The notes: generated from the sequence alone by a model not told the origin. Numbered from the stretch's first letter, positions 41,245-51,253 are shown. The stretch: DNA of 64,000 bases from Shimia sp040370365 (GCF_040370365.1 NZ_BAABWQ010000002.1:1-64000); one strand, 5' to 3'. A program made the numbers and translations.

Positions 41245-42185
41245 CACTGTAGCCTCGGATTCAATGCGTCACGTAGCCAGTCTCCCAGCAGGTTCACTGA
41301 CAGCGCCAACGCCAGAAGAGTCGCGGACGGGAACAGAAGGATCCACCATTCACCGGAGAACAGGAATTGTTGCCCGATGCGGATCAGCGTGCCAAGTGAC
41401 GGTTGGGTTGGCGGTGCCCCCACACCAAGGAAAGACAACGTGGCCTCAGCGATGATGGCCAAAGCCAGCGAGATCGTGGCAATCACCAAAACCGGCGATA
41501 GCACATTTGGCAAAACATGGCGCAGCATGATGACGCCACGGCCGCGGCCAATCATGCGCGCGGCTTGGACATACTCTTTGTCCTTTTCAACCAGCGTTGC
41601 ACCACGCACCACGCGCGCAAATTGGACCCAGTCAGACAGCCCAATCGCAAGGATCAACACCCAAATCGCCATAGTGTCCTGATGTTCGATGGGGGTGATG
41701 CCTTTGGCGATGCCAAAGATCAGCATGGCCACCAAAATGGCGGGGAACGTCAGTTGCACGTCCGCCGCACGCATTATGACGGTTTCCACCCAGCCGCCCA
41801 CGTAGCCGGCTATCAGGCCCAATGTGATACCAAGCACCATCGCAAAGAGCACTGCAGAGAAGCCCACAAACAGCGAGATGCGCATGCCGTAAAGAATGGT
41901 GGAGAATACATCGCGGCCCTGATCATCGGTGCCCAGCCAGAAGACATCACCGGTGAAGTCATTGGGGGCCATGGGGGCGGTGAAACCGTTCATCAGATCC
42001 AGCGTCGCCGGATCAAATGGATCATAAGGTGCAATCAAGGGGGCAAAAACCGCGCTGAGCACCAAGAGTGCCACCGCAATGAAAGACACCACAGCAACGG
42101 GAGAGCGGCGAAAGTTGTAAGCAAAGTCGCTGTCCAGCGCCTTGCCCAATCGCGATCGTGGCGCGGTTGAAGTTTGGTCAGACAT
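41244..42185 (-). CDS. ABC importer permease, DppC type
   Basis: 313 residues, about six membrane helices. It has the N-terminal OppC-like helix (SPVAVVSFIAVALLVLSAVFAPLIAPYDP), the motif WLGTDDQGRDVFS and the EAA-type coupling loop YVQAARMIGRGRGVIMLRHVLPNVLSPVLV. It forms the channel together with the DppB-type permease. The start overlaps the preceding stop by one base. The substrate class is peptides, nickel or opines, and cannot be narrowed from the permeases. Confidence 0.92.
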   Translation of the reverse strand: MSDQTSTAPRSRLGKALDSDFAYNFRRSPVAVVSFIAVALLVLSAVFAPLIAPYDPFDPATLDLMNGFTAPMAPNDFTGDVFWLGTDDQGRDVFSTILYGMRISLFVGFSAVLFAMVLGITLGLIAGYVGGWVETVIMRAADVQLTFPAILVAMLIFGIAKGITPIEHQDTMAIWVLILAIGLSDWVQFARVVRGATLVEKDKEYVQAARMIGRGRGVIMLRHVLPNVLSPVLVIATISLALAIIAEATLSFLGVGAPPTQPSLGTLIRIGQQFLFSGEWWILLFPSATLLALALSVNLLGDWLRDALNPRLQ

Positions 42186-43165
42186 CAGTGCGCCCCTTTA
42201 CCGTCCGTGCGCAAGCGCGGATCAATTGCAAAATAGAGAAGGTCAACGATCAGATTGATTGCCACAAACATCACGGAAATCAGCATCAAGTAGGCCGCCA
42301 TCACTGGGATGTCCACAAACTGGATCGCGTTGATGAACAGGAGGCCCACACCGGGCCATTGGAACACGGTCTCGGTAATGATCGCAAAAGCAATGATCGA
42401 ACCAAGCTGTAGGCCGGTCACCGTGATCACTGGCACCAGCGTGTTCTTTAGGGCATGGCGGAAGTTGACGGAACGGGCAGACAAGCCACGTGCACGCGCG
42501 AAGCGGACATAGTCCTGACGCAGCACTTCCAGCATCTCAGAGCGCACCAATCGCATGATCAGGGTCATCTGATACAAACCCAAGGTGATTGCCGGAAGAA
42601 TGATGGCCTTAAGACCTGACGCGGTCAGCAGTCCTGTGCTCCACCATCCTATTTTTACAACGTCGCCCCTGCCAAATGACGGCAGCCAGCCAAGTTCAAC
42701 CGAAAAGACGTATATCAGCAATATACCGATCAGAAATGTTGGCAGGGAGACCCCGATCAATGAGATCGACATGATCGCATTTGCCAAAAATCCATCTTTG
42801 CGTATCGCCGTAAATACGCCCAGCCCAATCCCAATAGAGATCGCAAGGAAACCACTTACAGCAGCCAACTCCAGAGTCGCAGGCGCGCGTTCGACCAGAA
42901 TGTCAGCCACAGGACGTCCCTGCCGATAACTCACACCGAAGTTGCCCTGAACCGCCTTTTCCAGAAAGTTGTAGTATTGCACCGGAAAGGGCTTATCCAA
43001 TCCAAGTTCCGTCCTGAGACGGGAGATATCCGCATCGGTGCGTTCCTGACCAAGCATATTGTCGATGGGGTCACCAACAAAACGGAACATGCTGAACGCA
43101 ACAAGCCCCACGATCAGAAGAACCAACGCAGATTGTAAGACTCTGCGAATGACATACGTCAGCAT
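42185..43165 (-). CDS. ABC importer permease, DppB type
   Basis: 326 residues, about six helices. The family start (MLTYVIRRVLQSALVLLIVGLVAFSMFR), the extracytoplasmic segment NFLEKAVQGNFGVSYR, and the coupling loop DYVRFARARGLSARSVNFRHALKNTLVPVITV are clear. It is the first of the two permease genes after the binding-protein gene, with a 109-base gap from the latter that holds a hairpin. Confidence 0.92.
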   Translation of the reverse strand: MLTYVIRRVLQSALVLLIVGLVAFSMFRFVGDPIDNMLGQERTDADISRLRTELGLDKPFPVQYYNFLEKAVQGNFGVSYRQGRPVADILVERAPATLELAAVSGFLAISIGIGLGVFTAIRKDGFLANAIMSISLIGVSLPTFLIGILLIYVFSVELGWLPSFGRGDVVKIGWWSTGLLTASGLKAIILPAITLGLYQMTLIMRLVRSEMLEVLRQDYVRFARARGLSARSVNFRHALKNTLVPVITVTGLQLGSIIAFAIITETVFQWPGVGLLFINAIQFVDIPVMAAYLMLISVMFVAINLIVDLLYFAIDPRLRTDGKGAH

Positions 43166-43232
43166 GACTGTGTCCCTTAGTTAAATTTGCGCTACTTGTG
43201 GCGATCCCGCAGCGGGGGTCAAGCAACACAAA

Positions 43233-43262
43233 GAGGCGTCAGACTGTTGCCCGACGCCCCTC
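43233..43262 (-). terminator. Attenuator-like hairpin between binding protein and permease genes
   Basis: GAGGCGTC and GACGCC form a stem just past the binding-protein stop, with a short T-tract on the minus strand. This placement commonly lets the binding protein be made in excess over the membrane components. Confidence 0.45.
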
Positions 43263-43274
43263 ATGTAAGCAGCT

Positions 43275-44840
43275 TTATTCCACCAAAACCCAGCGTAGAA
43301 TAAAGAAATTATCCGGGCGCTGCGTCAAAGAGACATTGTCGCGCGTGCCCCAGACCAGCGGCTGTACATAAAGCGGGACATAGGCGGTGTCTGCCTGCAG
43401 AATCGCGGCTGATTCATCGAGCATCATCTGACGTTTTCCATCGTCAATTTCGGATTGAATCATCGGCAGAAGTTCATCGATTCTGGCGTTGGAATAGTCG
43501 CCAAAGTTCCAGCTGCCGAGTTTTTTCTCGGCATTCGGCGTCGAAGCAAGGAAACGGATCGGGTGTTCTGCATCAAACGTGCCGGGCGACCAACCAAGAA
43601 GATACATGTCAAAGTTGTCCGCACGCAGCTCCGGCCAGTAGTTCTGTACAGGCATTGCGTCAAGCTGAGCAGTGATGCCCACCTGTGCCAGCATAGAGGT
43701 CACAGCTTGGCACACCGCTTCGTCGTTCAGGTATCGGTTGTTGGGGCATTTCAATCCAAAAGAGAAGCCGTCGGCGTAACCCGCTTCTGCCAAAAGAGCC
43801 TTCGCAGCGTCTTTGTCAAAAGTCGCGCGATCAGCGTTGGCTGAGGAGTACCCACGCATTGCAGGGCTGACCAACTGGCTCGCGGGTTCTGCATTGCCAC
43901 GCATGATTGTCTTCAAAATTGCGTCAACATTCACCGCCTTCGCGACCGCCTCGCGCACACGCGCGTCCTTAAAGGGATTAGGTTGGCCGGCATCCGCACC
44001 GTATTTCAACGTGTCCGCTTGCTGCGCAAAGCCCAGCATAATCACACGAGCCTCAATGCCCTGAATGACCTTCACACCATCCTGACCTTGCAGGCGTGCG
44101 GCATCCTGAATGGGCACCGGGTTGATCATATCCACTTCGCCCGACAACAAGGCCGCAACAGCCGTGGCTTGGTTTTGAATCGGTGTGAACTCGGCTTTGG
44201 TGATGTTGTGTGTCGCCTCGTCCCACCACCCCTCAAAGGGCGCCAGCTCGGTGCGCAATCCGGGCTCGCGCGCTGTGATCATAAAGGCGCCAGTCCCATT
44301 GGCATTTAACGTCGCATAGTTGCCATTCTCTTTGTCTGGCAACGCAGCACTATTGGTCTCTGCCCAGCCTTTGTCCATGATCATCCAGTTGGCGATACTG
44401 TCTGGAAAAATCGGGTTGGGCGCCGATGTGTAGATCTCGATGGTCTTTGAATCCACCATTTTCACGTCTGACACGGGGGCAAACCAGCTGCGGGTATCTG
44501 AGGTCTCGTCGGAGGCGCGCTGATAAGAGAACAGAACATCTTCTGCGTCAAAGCTACTGCCGTCGTGGAAGCTCACACCCTCGCGCAAGTGAAACCGCCA
44601 GCCCTCACCTTCGCCAATCGGCTCCCAGCTTGTGGCCAAAGCAGGCTCAATCGCCATGTCTTTGCCGCGACGTACAAGACCTTCATAGACATTGTTCAAA
44701 AAACCCAAGACCGGCGCAGAGTTCACTGCATGCGGATCCATGGTTTGCGGGTCGGTTGTGCCCGCCCATTTGAAATCTTCGGCAATCGCTGGCGCAGCGC
44801 AGATCGCCGCGGCCAAGGCCGCTGAGATGAGGTGTTTCAT
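43275..44840 (-). CDS. Periplasmic solute-binding protein, SBP family 5 (peptide/nickel/opine)
   Basis: A 521-residue exported protein with signal peptide MKHLISAALAAAICAAPAIA-ED. Family 5 features are TDPQTMDPHAVNSAPV, LATSWEPIGEGEGWRFHLREGVSFHDGS and FDAEDVLFSYQRA, with the C-terminal FILRWV end. It captures the ligand and delivers it to the permease pair encoded downstream. It is the first gene of the four-gene importer operon. Ligand specificity is not predictable by eye. Confidence 0.93.
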   Translation of the reverse strand: MKHLISAALAAAICAAPAIAEDFKWAGTTDPQTMDPHAVNSAPVLGFLNNVYEGLVRRGKDMAIEPALATSWEPIGEGEGWRFHLREGVSFHDGSSFDAEDVLFSYQRASDETSDTRSWFAPVSDVKMVDSKTIEIYTSAPNPIFPDSIANWMIMDKGWAETNSAALPDKENGNYATLNANGTGAFMITAREPGLRTELAPFEGWWDEATHNITKAEFTPIQNQATAVAALLSGEVDMINPVPIQDAARLQGQDGVKVIQGIEARVIMLGFAQQADTLKYGADAGQPNPFKDARVREAVAKAVNVDAILKTIMRGNAEPASQLVSPAMRGYSSANADRATFDKDAAKALLAEAGYADGFSFGLKCPNNRYLNDEAVCQAVTSMLAQVGITAQLDAMPVQNYWPELRADNFDMYLLGWSPGTFDAEHPIRFLASTPNAEKKLGSWNFGDYSNARIDELLPMIQSEIDDGKRQMMLDESAAILQADTAYVPLYVQPLVWGTRDNVSLTQRPDNFFILRWVLVE

Positions 44841-45063
44841 GGTGCTCCCCTGTTCTTTGTCCGCCTAGAGCAGGCAAACGCGTGCACCAGTCTCACCCCA
44901 GCCATGAGTGAAAAGCAAGCGCGGGACACTGTTTTGTGAACTTGTTAAGGCAAATACTCTCAGAGGGTTAGTGAAACGGTGGCCGCGTTTGCGCCCGATG
45001 CCCGCACACCTCATCACATTCACGCGTGTCAAACCGGTGTCAGATCCCCGCGCGCGAGACGCC

Positions 45064-46173
45064 TCAAGACGGTCTTCGGAGCGCTTTGGGCCCTAAGACC
45101 ACTGTTCCCAGAACGCGTTTGAACCATGTGCGGAACTGCGTCACTGGGCGCTCAAAGAAATGCGCAAACACCAGGCCCACGACAACCGCGCCCAATAACA
45201 ATACAAGGTCCCGTGCCCAGATCTCGGGCAGCGTGGCATCTAACAGATGTAGGGCAGGATAATGTGTAACGTAGATTGAAAATGTTGCCCCAGCGAGCCA
45301 GCGAATAGCCTTCGTTGCGGGCACCGTCTTTGGATTCAAAACCGCCACACCTGCCACATGCGCCACCGCACACAAACCGATAAGGCCATTCCAAAGAAAC
45401 TCATCAGAGAACCCAAGCACCATACGCGCGTCAGCTACATCCAGAGCGGTGGCGGTTTGCGCCGCCAACAGCTCAGGTAGCCCGGCGATTTGCCCAAAGA
45501 GATAGAGCGCTGGTCCGCCAATAGCCAAAGCCCAGCCTGTAGGGCGGCTCAGAGACAAGGCGTTGCCGTTGCGCAACCTGCGCCACAGCGCCACCCCGAG
45601 CAGCCACGCAGGCATCAGGATCAATACATTGACGCCCACCACAAGACACACCGCAAGCAAGAGAGCGATCCGTGCCGCGCCCTTCATAAACAGGGCGATG
45701 CCAAACAAAGCGTAATAGGCAGCCTCGTAGCTTAGCGACCACAAAGGACCGTTGGTGCCCAAACGCACCCGCTCAAAGGCGCTCCATTCATTGGAAAACG
45801 AGAGGCCGCGCAACAGAAACTCTCCCAATGGGAGTTCTTGGTAGAAGCCATGGGGATAGGCGTTGGAATCAATGCGCGTGCCAATGGCGTCAAACGCCAA
45901 CGTCAAGATCAACGCAGGCACCATCACAGTCATCAGGCGTGTCATTCGGTTGAAGGCAAACTGTCCTGCAGTTTGGTCACGATCTGCCGCATAAGCAATC
46001 ACGCAGCCCGACATCACAAAAAACAGGATCACCGCATCGCTGCCAACATTCCAATCTCGCAAAAATGCGTAGTTGGTTCCCGTGAATCTTGGATAAGCCC
46101 AGTGAGACAGTACAACAACAAATGTTGCCACCACCCGCAGCACGTCCAACCATATGGACACACCTCTGCTCAT
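45064..46173 (-). CDS. Acyltransferase 3 family membrane protein (OafA-like)
   Basis: 369 residues with about ten helices. The catalytic His region is SIWLDVLRVVATFVVVLSHWAYP; the RxxR-type motif is FNRMTRL, and LGTNGPLWSLSYEAAYY matches the conserved acyltransferase-3 loop. Such proteins O-acetylate polysaccharides, lipids or antibiotics at the inner membrane. The ATG at 46173 follows the hydroxylase stop by one base, so the two are made together; a lipid or envelope modification unit is a reasonable guess. Confidence 0.85.
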   Translation of the reverse strand: MSRGVSIWLDVLRVVATFVVVLSHWAYPRFTGTNYAFLRDWNVGSDAVILFFVMSGCVIAYAADRDQTAGQFAFNRMTRLMTVMVPALILTLAFDAIGTRIDSNAYPHGFYQELPLGEFLLRGLSFSNEWSAFERVRLGTNGPLWSLSYEAAYYALFGIALFMKGAARIALLLAVCLVVGVNVLILMPAWLLGVALWRRLRNGNALSLSRPTGWALAIGGPALYLFGQIAGLPELLAAQTATALDVADARMVLGFSDEFLWNGLIGLCAVAHVAGVAVLNPKTVPATKAIRWLAGATFSIYVTHYPALHLLDATLPEIWARDLVLLLGAVVVGLVFAHFFERPVTQFRTWFKRVLGTVVLGPKALRRPS

Positions 46174-46174
46174 G

Positions 46175-47182
46175 TCAGTGCCCCTGCGCCGGTTTGCTTG
46201 TGTCAGAGGATTTGGCCTTGAGCATTTCAACGCCCGTCGCCTCTTCTAAAGCTTCCACAAAGGGTTTGATCAGAGCATCTTTCAGCGTGGCATGGGGCTG
46301 CTCAATCAACTCACCTTTGCCGTCCGCCACGCCAAACTGCAATTTTTCATAGCCTTTGGGCACATACAGCGTGCCAAACATCCAGTCCCAAATGGCAAAG
46401 ACTTCCCCATAGTTTTTGTTGAAGTGTTTCTTGTCGCTGGAATGATGGATGTGGTGCTGCGCGGGTGAAATGAAAACATGCTCCAATACAGGCCCATAAC
46501 TCAGCCACACATGACTGTGACGCAGATTGGCCCCAAGCAAATTGAACAGGAAATACCCGGCATTGGCGCCGCCAATGGTCAAGAGATCGATCTGGCCAAT
46601 CAGCAGGAACAACACGGCGGCCTGCACTGTGCCCAGCACAAGGCTGTAGATCACATTTCGGATCAGCAGAAACACGGGGTGATTGCGGTTGGCGGTCAGC
46701 GGGGTCATCACCTCAGCGGAGTGATGAAGCGCATGAAATGGCCAGAGAACCTTGTTCTCGTGATGGATGTAGTGCGCCCAGTATTTGCAAAAATCCATCG
46801 CTAGGATCATGATCAAAGTCGCCAAAGCGCTCCGGCCCCAAGTGATGTCGAGCGGCTGAAACGGCGACCCCTGAATGCCAATCATCGTGGTCAAAGCAAC
46901 TTTTGCGACCACGGGCGTGAACAGAACTGCGCCAAAAATGCCTACCACACCAAGCAGCAAGTTGATCGCAAATATCTGAACATCAATGATGTTAGATTTG
47001 TGGAAATACACCTCTTTGGGAAAGAGAAAGCTCACAAAGCTTTTGGGACGACCGCGGTAGAGCCAGATCGCAAACACCATGGCGATGGTTGTGCAGAGAT
47101 AGAACACCGCCAAACGCGATTCCCAGCCCCAAAACATACCCTTCAGAGCGGTCCAAACCTCGTACACCCAACCCATTTCCAT
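46175..47182 (-). CDS. Fatty acid hydroxylase/sterol desaturase family membrane protein
   Basis: 335 residues with membrane helices and the full set of di-iron histidine boxes: WAHYIHHENKVLWPFHALHHSAE and SPAQHHIHHSSD, plus HSHVW between them. The family introduces hydroxyls or double bonds into lipid chains using O2. The start at 47182 (MEMGWVY) follows GGAAAGG; the longer frame has no ribosome site. It is paired at one-base spacing with an acyltransferase, suggesting hydroxylation then acylation of a lipid; that is inference. Confidence 0.87.
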   Translation of the reverse strand: MEMGWVYEVWTALKGMFWGWESRLAVFYLCTTIAMVFAIWLYRGRPKSFVSFLFPKEVYFHKSNIIDVQIFAINLLLGVVGIFGAVLFTPVVAKVALTTMIGIQGSPFQPLDITWGRSALATLIMILAMDFCKYWAHYIHHENKVLWPFHALHHSAEVMTPLTANRNHPVFLLIRNVIYSLVLGTVQAAVLFLLIGQIDLLTIGGANAGYFLFNLLGANLRHSHVWLSYGPVLEHVFISPAQHHIHHSSDKKHFNKNYGEVFAIWDWMFGTLYVPKGYEKLQFGVADGKGELIEQPHATLKDALIKPFVEALEEATGVEMLKAKSSDTSKPAQGH

Positions 47183-47314
47183 GCTCCCTTTCCAAGAATA
47201 CGCATGATTGCCCCCCGGCATATCGTCAGAAATTGCCTGTGAAATGCGGGGAAAACATGGCGGGAAAAAGGAATGTCGCGGGAGTCGAGACAGTCTTTGC
47301 CTCTCCCCACGCAA

Positions 47315-47340
47315 AAAGGCCGCCCATTTGGGCGGCCTTT
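47315..47340 (-). terminator. Rho-independent terminator of tuf and the str operon
   Basis: AAAGGCCGCCC and GGGCGGCCTTT form an 11-base-pair stem with an ATTT loop, followed on the minus strand by a T-run, 25 bases past the tuf stop. Confidence 0.9.
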
Positions 47341-47364
47341 TCGTCGATCAATCAGATGGTTTGA

Positions 47365-48540
47365 TTAAGCGATAACTTTGGACACAACACCGGAGCCAAC
47401 GGTGCGGCCACCTTCGCGGATCGCGAAGCGCAGGCCCTGCTCCATCGCGATAGGCGCGATCAGCTCAACGTTGAATTTCAGGTTGTCGCCTGGCATCACC
47501 ATTTCGGTGCCTGCTGGCAGCTCAACAGTGCCGGTCACATCTGTGGTCCGGAAGTAGAACTGTGGACGGTAGTTCGCGAAGAACGGCGTGTGACGGCCAC
47601 CTTCATCCTTGGTCAGGATGTAGGCTTCTGCTTCGAACTTGGTGTGTGGGTTCACGGAACCTGGCTTACACAGAACCTGACCACGCTCAACCGCTTCACG
47701 GTCGATGCCGCGCAGCAATGCGCCAACGTTGTCGCCAGCTTCACCGCGGTCCAGCAGCTTGCGGAACATTTCAACACCGGTACAGGTGGTTTTCTGTGTG
47801 TCTTTGATGCCAACGATTTCGATTTCGTCACCAACGTTGATCACGCCACGCTCAACACGGCCGGTCACAACAGTACCACGACCAGAGATCGAGAACACGT
47901 CTTCGATGGGCATCAGGAACGGCTCATCAACAGCGCGTGGTGGCTGTGGGATGTACTCGTCAACAGCCGCCATCAGCTCAGCAATTTTCTCTTTGCCGAT
48001 GTTGTCGTCACGGTCTTCCAGAGCGGCCAGAGCCGAACCCGCGATCACAGGGATATCATCACCTGGGTAGTCGTATTCGGTCAGCAGTTCGCGGATTTCC
48101 ATTTCAACCAGCTCAAGCAGCTCTTCGTCGTCAACCTGATCCACTTTGTTCATGAAAACAACCATGGCCGGGATGCCAACTTGGCGGCCCAGAAGGATGT
48201 GCTCACGGGTCTGTGGCATCGGGCCGTCCGCCGCGTTCACAACCAGGATCGCGCCGTCCATCTGCGCCGCACCGGTGATCATGTTTTTCACATAGTCAGC
48301 GTGGCCAGGGCAGTCGACGTGCGCATAGTGACGCGCGTCGGTTTCATATTCCACGTGCGCGGTGGAGATGGTGATGCCGCGGGCTTTTTCTTCAGGTGCG
48401 CCGTCGATTTCGTCGTAGGCTTTGAAGTCACCAAATTGCTTGGTGATCGCAGCTGTCAGTGTGGTTTTACCGTGGTCAACGTGACCAATGGTGCCGATGT
48501 TGCAGTGCGGTTTACTGCGCTCAAACTTTTCCTTAGCCAT
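47365..48540 (-). CDS. tuf: Elongation factor Tu
   Basis: A 391-residue GTPase that delivers aminoacyl-tRNA to the ribosome. G1 GHVDHGKTT, effector region RGITISTAHVEY, DCPGHADYVKNM, NKVDQVDD and domains II and III are all intact. Length is typical of alphaproteobacteria. It is last in the str operon but separated from fusA by a lipoprotein gene. Many Rhodobacterales carry a second tuf elsewhere; none is seen in this window. Confidence 0.98.
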   Translation of the reverse strand: MAKEKFERSKPHCNIGTIGHVDHGKTTLTAAITKQFGDFKAYDEIDGAPEEKARGITISTAHVEYETDARHYAHVDCPGHADYVKNMITGAAQMDGAILVVNAADGPMPQTREHILLGRQVGIPAMVVFMNKVDQVDDEELLELVEMEIRELLTEYDYPGDDIPVIAGSALAALEDRDDNIGKEKIAELMAAVDEYIPQPPRAVDEPFLMPIEDVFSISGRGTVVTGRVERGVINVGDEIEIVGIKDTQKTTCTGVEMFRKLLDRGEAGDNVGALLRGIDREAVERGQVLCKPGSVNPHTKFEAEAYILTKDEGGRHTPFFANYRPQFYFRTTDVTGTVELPAGTEMVMPGDNLKFNVELIAPIAMEQGLRFAIREGGRTVGSGVVSKVIA

Positions 48541-48578
48541 AGTGGCCTCCTTGTTTAAGACTTCAGTATGAAGTCATG

Positions 48579-49115
48579 TTACTTGGGAGCGACGGTTTTG
48601 CTCGCCAATACTTTCTTAATTTCGTTCGCAAAATTCGCGATCAGAATATCGTACTTCTCATCTACGTTTTCGCCTTCTTTAGCGTTTTCACCCGGTGCTT
48701 GCACCCTACCATAGAGAGTGAGGACCTTATTCGACGTGGCAGCGGACGCTGTAAATGACGCTTGCAGTTCAGAGCTGTTAAACGACAACACGCCGAAGTC
48801 TCTTGCCAAAGCCATGGATGACAATTGAACATTCAACGTCATAGGAGCCCCAGTGCCCAAGTCACGAATTTCAGAATTCAACGCTCTTTGAACATCCTCA
48901 ATGACCTGTTCGTCCGAATACGGCCCGCTGAGATCATCAATCAAGCGTACAATACCCCGTCGCTTCGCTGTGACGTTGATGCTAGACACATTAACCAACG
49001 ACAACAGAGGAACCTCAGGCGTGGCTGAACTGCCATCAGTCCCAGAGCACGCTGAAAGTCCAATACTGATGGACGCAATAGCGCCCATCAGCATAGTGCG
49101 GCGAAACAACATCAT
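48579..49115 (-). CDS. Putative lipoprotein encoded inside the str operon
   Basis: A 178-residue protein with signal peptide FRRTMLMGAIASISIGLSAC and a clear lipobox (LSAC), so the mature form should be anchored by a lipidated Cys. The mature part alternates strands and helices (NVSSINVTAKRR..., EQVIEDVQRALNSEIRDLG..., MTLNVQLSSMAL) with a conserved-looking acidic stretch, and resembles small assembly-type envelope lipoproteins, but I cannot name the family. ATG at 49115 overlaps the fusA stop (ATGATG), so translation is coupled to EF-G; tuf follows 38 bases on. Such a gene between fusA and tuf is unexpected and should be highly expressed. Confidence 0.75.
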   Translation of the reverse strand: MMLFRRTMLMGAIASISIGLSACSGTDGSSATPEVPLLSLVNVSSINVTAKRRGIVRLIDDLSGPYSDEQVIEDVQRALNSEIRDLGTGAPMTLNVQLSSMALARDFGVLSFNSSELQASFTASAATSNKVLTLYGRVQAPGENAKEGENVDEKYDILIANFANEIKKVLASKTVAPK

Positions 49116-51229
49116 GCGTATTTCGCTTGGATCTCGTCGGAGATGTTCTGCGGAACCGGATCGTAGTGATCAAACTGCATGGTGAACTGGGCGCGGCCCG
49201 AGCTCATGGAACGCAGGTTGTTGATGTAACCGAACATGTTGGCCAGAGGCACAAATGCGTCGATTGCAACAGCGTTACCGCGTGGTTCCTGACCAGACAC
49301 CTGCCCACGACGGGAGGTGAGGTCACCAATGATGCCACCTGTGTATTCTTCAGGTGTGATCACTTCGACTTTCATGATTGGCTCAAGCAGTTTCGCGCCG
49401 GCCAATTTCATGCCTTCACGCATCGCCATACGACCTGCGATTTCAAAGGCCAGAACGCTGGAGTCCACGTCGTGGAACTTACCGTCGATCAGAGCAACTT
49501 TGAAGTCGATCACTGGGAAGCCTGCCAGCGGACCGGAGTCCATGACAGATTTGATGCCCTTTTCCACACCCGGGATGTATTCCTTAGGAACAGCACCACC
49601 AACGATGCGGGTTTCAAAGGAGAAACCTTCACCGGCAACGGTTGGAGAGATGATCATTTTCACCTCAGCATACTGACCAGAACCACCAGACTGCTTCTTG
49701 TGGGTGTAGGTGTGCTCAACTTCGTGACCAATGGTTTCGCGATACGCAACCTGTGGAGCACCGATGTTGGCTTCCACTTTGAACTCACGACGCAGACGAT
49801 CAACCAAGATATCGAGGTGAAGTTCGCCCATGCCTTTCATGATGGTCTGACCGCTTTCGATGTCAGTTTCCACACGGAAGGAAGGATCTTCGGCGGCCAG
49901 ACGCTGCAGGCCAGTCGACATTTTCTCTTGGTCACCCTTGGTTTTAGGCTCAACGGCAATCTCGATCACAGGATCGGGGAATGTCATTGTTTCCAGAACC
50001 ACCGGATCGTTGATCGCGCAAAGCGTGTCACCGGTTGTGGTGTCTTTCAGACCGCCCAGAGCGATGATGTCACCTGCGAATGCTTCGGAGATTTCATCAC
50101 GGTCGTTGGAGTGCATGATCATCATGCGGCCAACGCGCTCTTTTTTGCCTTTGGTCGAGTTCAGGAAGCTGTCGCCCTTTTCGATTTTACCGGAGTAAAT
50201 ACGGGTAAAGGTCAGAGAGCCAACAAAGGGGTCGTTCCAGATTTTGAACGCCAGAGCGGAGAACGCCATGTCGTCATCTGCACGACGTGCAATGTCACGA
50301 ACTTCGTCTTCATCGCCAGGCTTAAAGCCCATGTAGTCAACAACGTCCAGCGGGCTGGGCAGATAGTCAACCACGGCGTTCAGCAGAGGCTGTACACCTT
50401 TGTTTTTGAACGCGGAGCCGCCCAGAACTGGCACAAATGCCATTTCCAGTGTGCCCTTGCGAAGCAAAGCGCGCAGAGTGTCCACATCAGGCTCTTCGCC
50501 TTCGAGGTACGCTTCCATCGCGTCATCGTCCATTTCGACGGCGGCTTCGACCATTTTGCCACGCCATTCGTCAGCCATGTCCTGCAGGCTTTCACGGATC
50601 GGTGCTTTGATCCATGACGCACCAAGGTCTTCACCCTGCCAAAGCCATTCTTCCATGGTGACCAGATCCAGCAGACCTTCCAGCTCGGTTTCTGCACCGA
50701 TTGGAATGCCAACAGGAACGGCAGTCGCGCCGGTACGGTCTTCGATCATGTGAACGCAGTTAAAGAAGTCTGCGCCGATCTTGTCCATTTTGTTGACGAA
50801 CACCATACGCGGAACTTTATAGCGATCAGCTTGACGCCAAACAGTTTCGGTTTGGGGTTCAACACCAGCGTTGGCGTCCAGAACACATACAGCACCATCA
50901 AGAACCGCCAGCGAACGCTCAACTTCAATGGTGAAGTCAACGTGACCGGGGGTGTCGATGATGTTCATGCGGTACTTTTCAGAATCCGCAGTTACGCCGT
51001 CCTCTGTGCGTTCCCAGAAAGTGGTGGTCGCAGCGGAGGTGATGGTGATGCCACGTTCCTGCTCCTGCTCCATGTGGTCCATGGTTGCAGCGCCATCGTG
51101 AACTTCACCGATGTTGTGGGATTTGCCAGTGTAATACAGGATACGCTCCGAACAGGTTGTTTTACCTGCATCGATGTGAGCCATAATCCCGAAGTTACGG
51201 TAGCGTTCGAGGGGATATTCGCGAGCCAT
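49112..51229 (-). CDS. fusA: Elongation factor G
   Basis: The 705-residue translocase GTPase of the ribosome. It shows G1 MAHIDAGKTT, RGITITSAATTTFW, DTPGHVDFTIEVERSL and NKMDKIGADF, then domains II-V including the domain IV loop GEGFSFETRIVGGAVPKEY. Length and start (MAREYPLERYRNFGIMAHIDAG) are standard. It lies 24 bases after rpsG and is overlapped at its end by the lipoprotein gene. Confidence 0.98.
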   Translation of the reverse strand: MAREYPLERYRNFGIMAHIDAGKTTCSERILYYTGKSHNIGEVHDGAATMDHMEQEQERGITITSAATTTFWERTEDGVTADSEKYRMNIIDTPGHVDFTIEVERSLAVLDGAVCVLDANAGVEPQTETVWRQADRYKVPRMVFVNKMDKIGADFFNCVHMIEDRTGATAVPVGIPIGAETELEGLLDLVTMEEWLWQGEDLGASWIKAPIRESLQDMADEWRGKMVEAAVEMDDDAMEAYLEGEEPDVDTLRALLRKGTLEMAFVPVLGGSAFKNKGVQPLLNAVVDYLPSPLDVVDYMGFKPGDEDEVRDIARRADDDMAFSALAFKIWNDPFVGSLTFTRIYSGKIEKGDSFLNSTKGKKERVGRMMIMHSNDRDEISEAFAGDIIALGGLKDTTTGDTLCAINDPVVLETMTFPDPVIEIAVEPKTKGDQEKMSTGLQRLAAEDPSFRVETDIESGQTIMKGMGELHLDILVDRLRREFKVEANIGAPQVAYRETIGHEVEHTYTHKKQSGGSGQYAEVKMIISPTVAGEGFSFETRIVGGAVPKEYIPGVEKGIKSVMDSGPLAGFPVIDFKVALIDGKFHDVDSSVLAFEIAGRMAMREGMKLAGAKLLEPIMKVEVITPEEYTGGIIGDLTSRRGQVSGQEPRGNAVAIDAFVPLANMFGYINNLRSMSSGRAQFTMQFDHYDPVPQNISDEIQAKYA

Positions 51230-51253
51230 TGTTCTCGTCCTAATCCTAAAGAA

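Noticed and set aside
49127..50617. A 496-codon plus-strand frame across fusA
   Set aside because: Antisense shadow of EF-G; no start signal and no recognisable domain.
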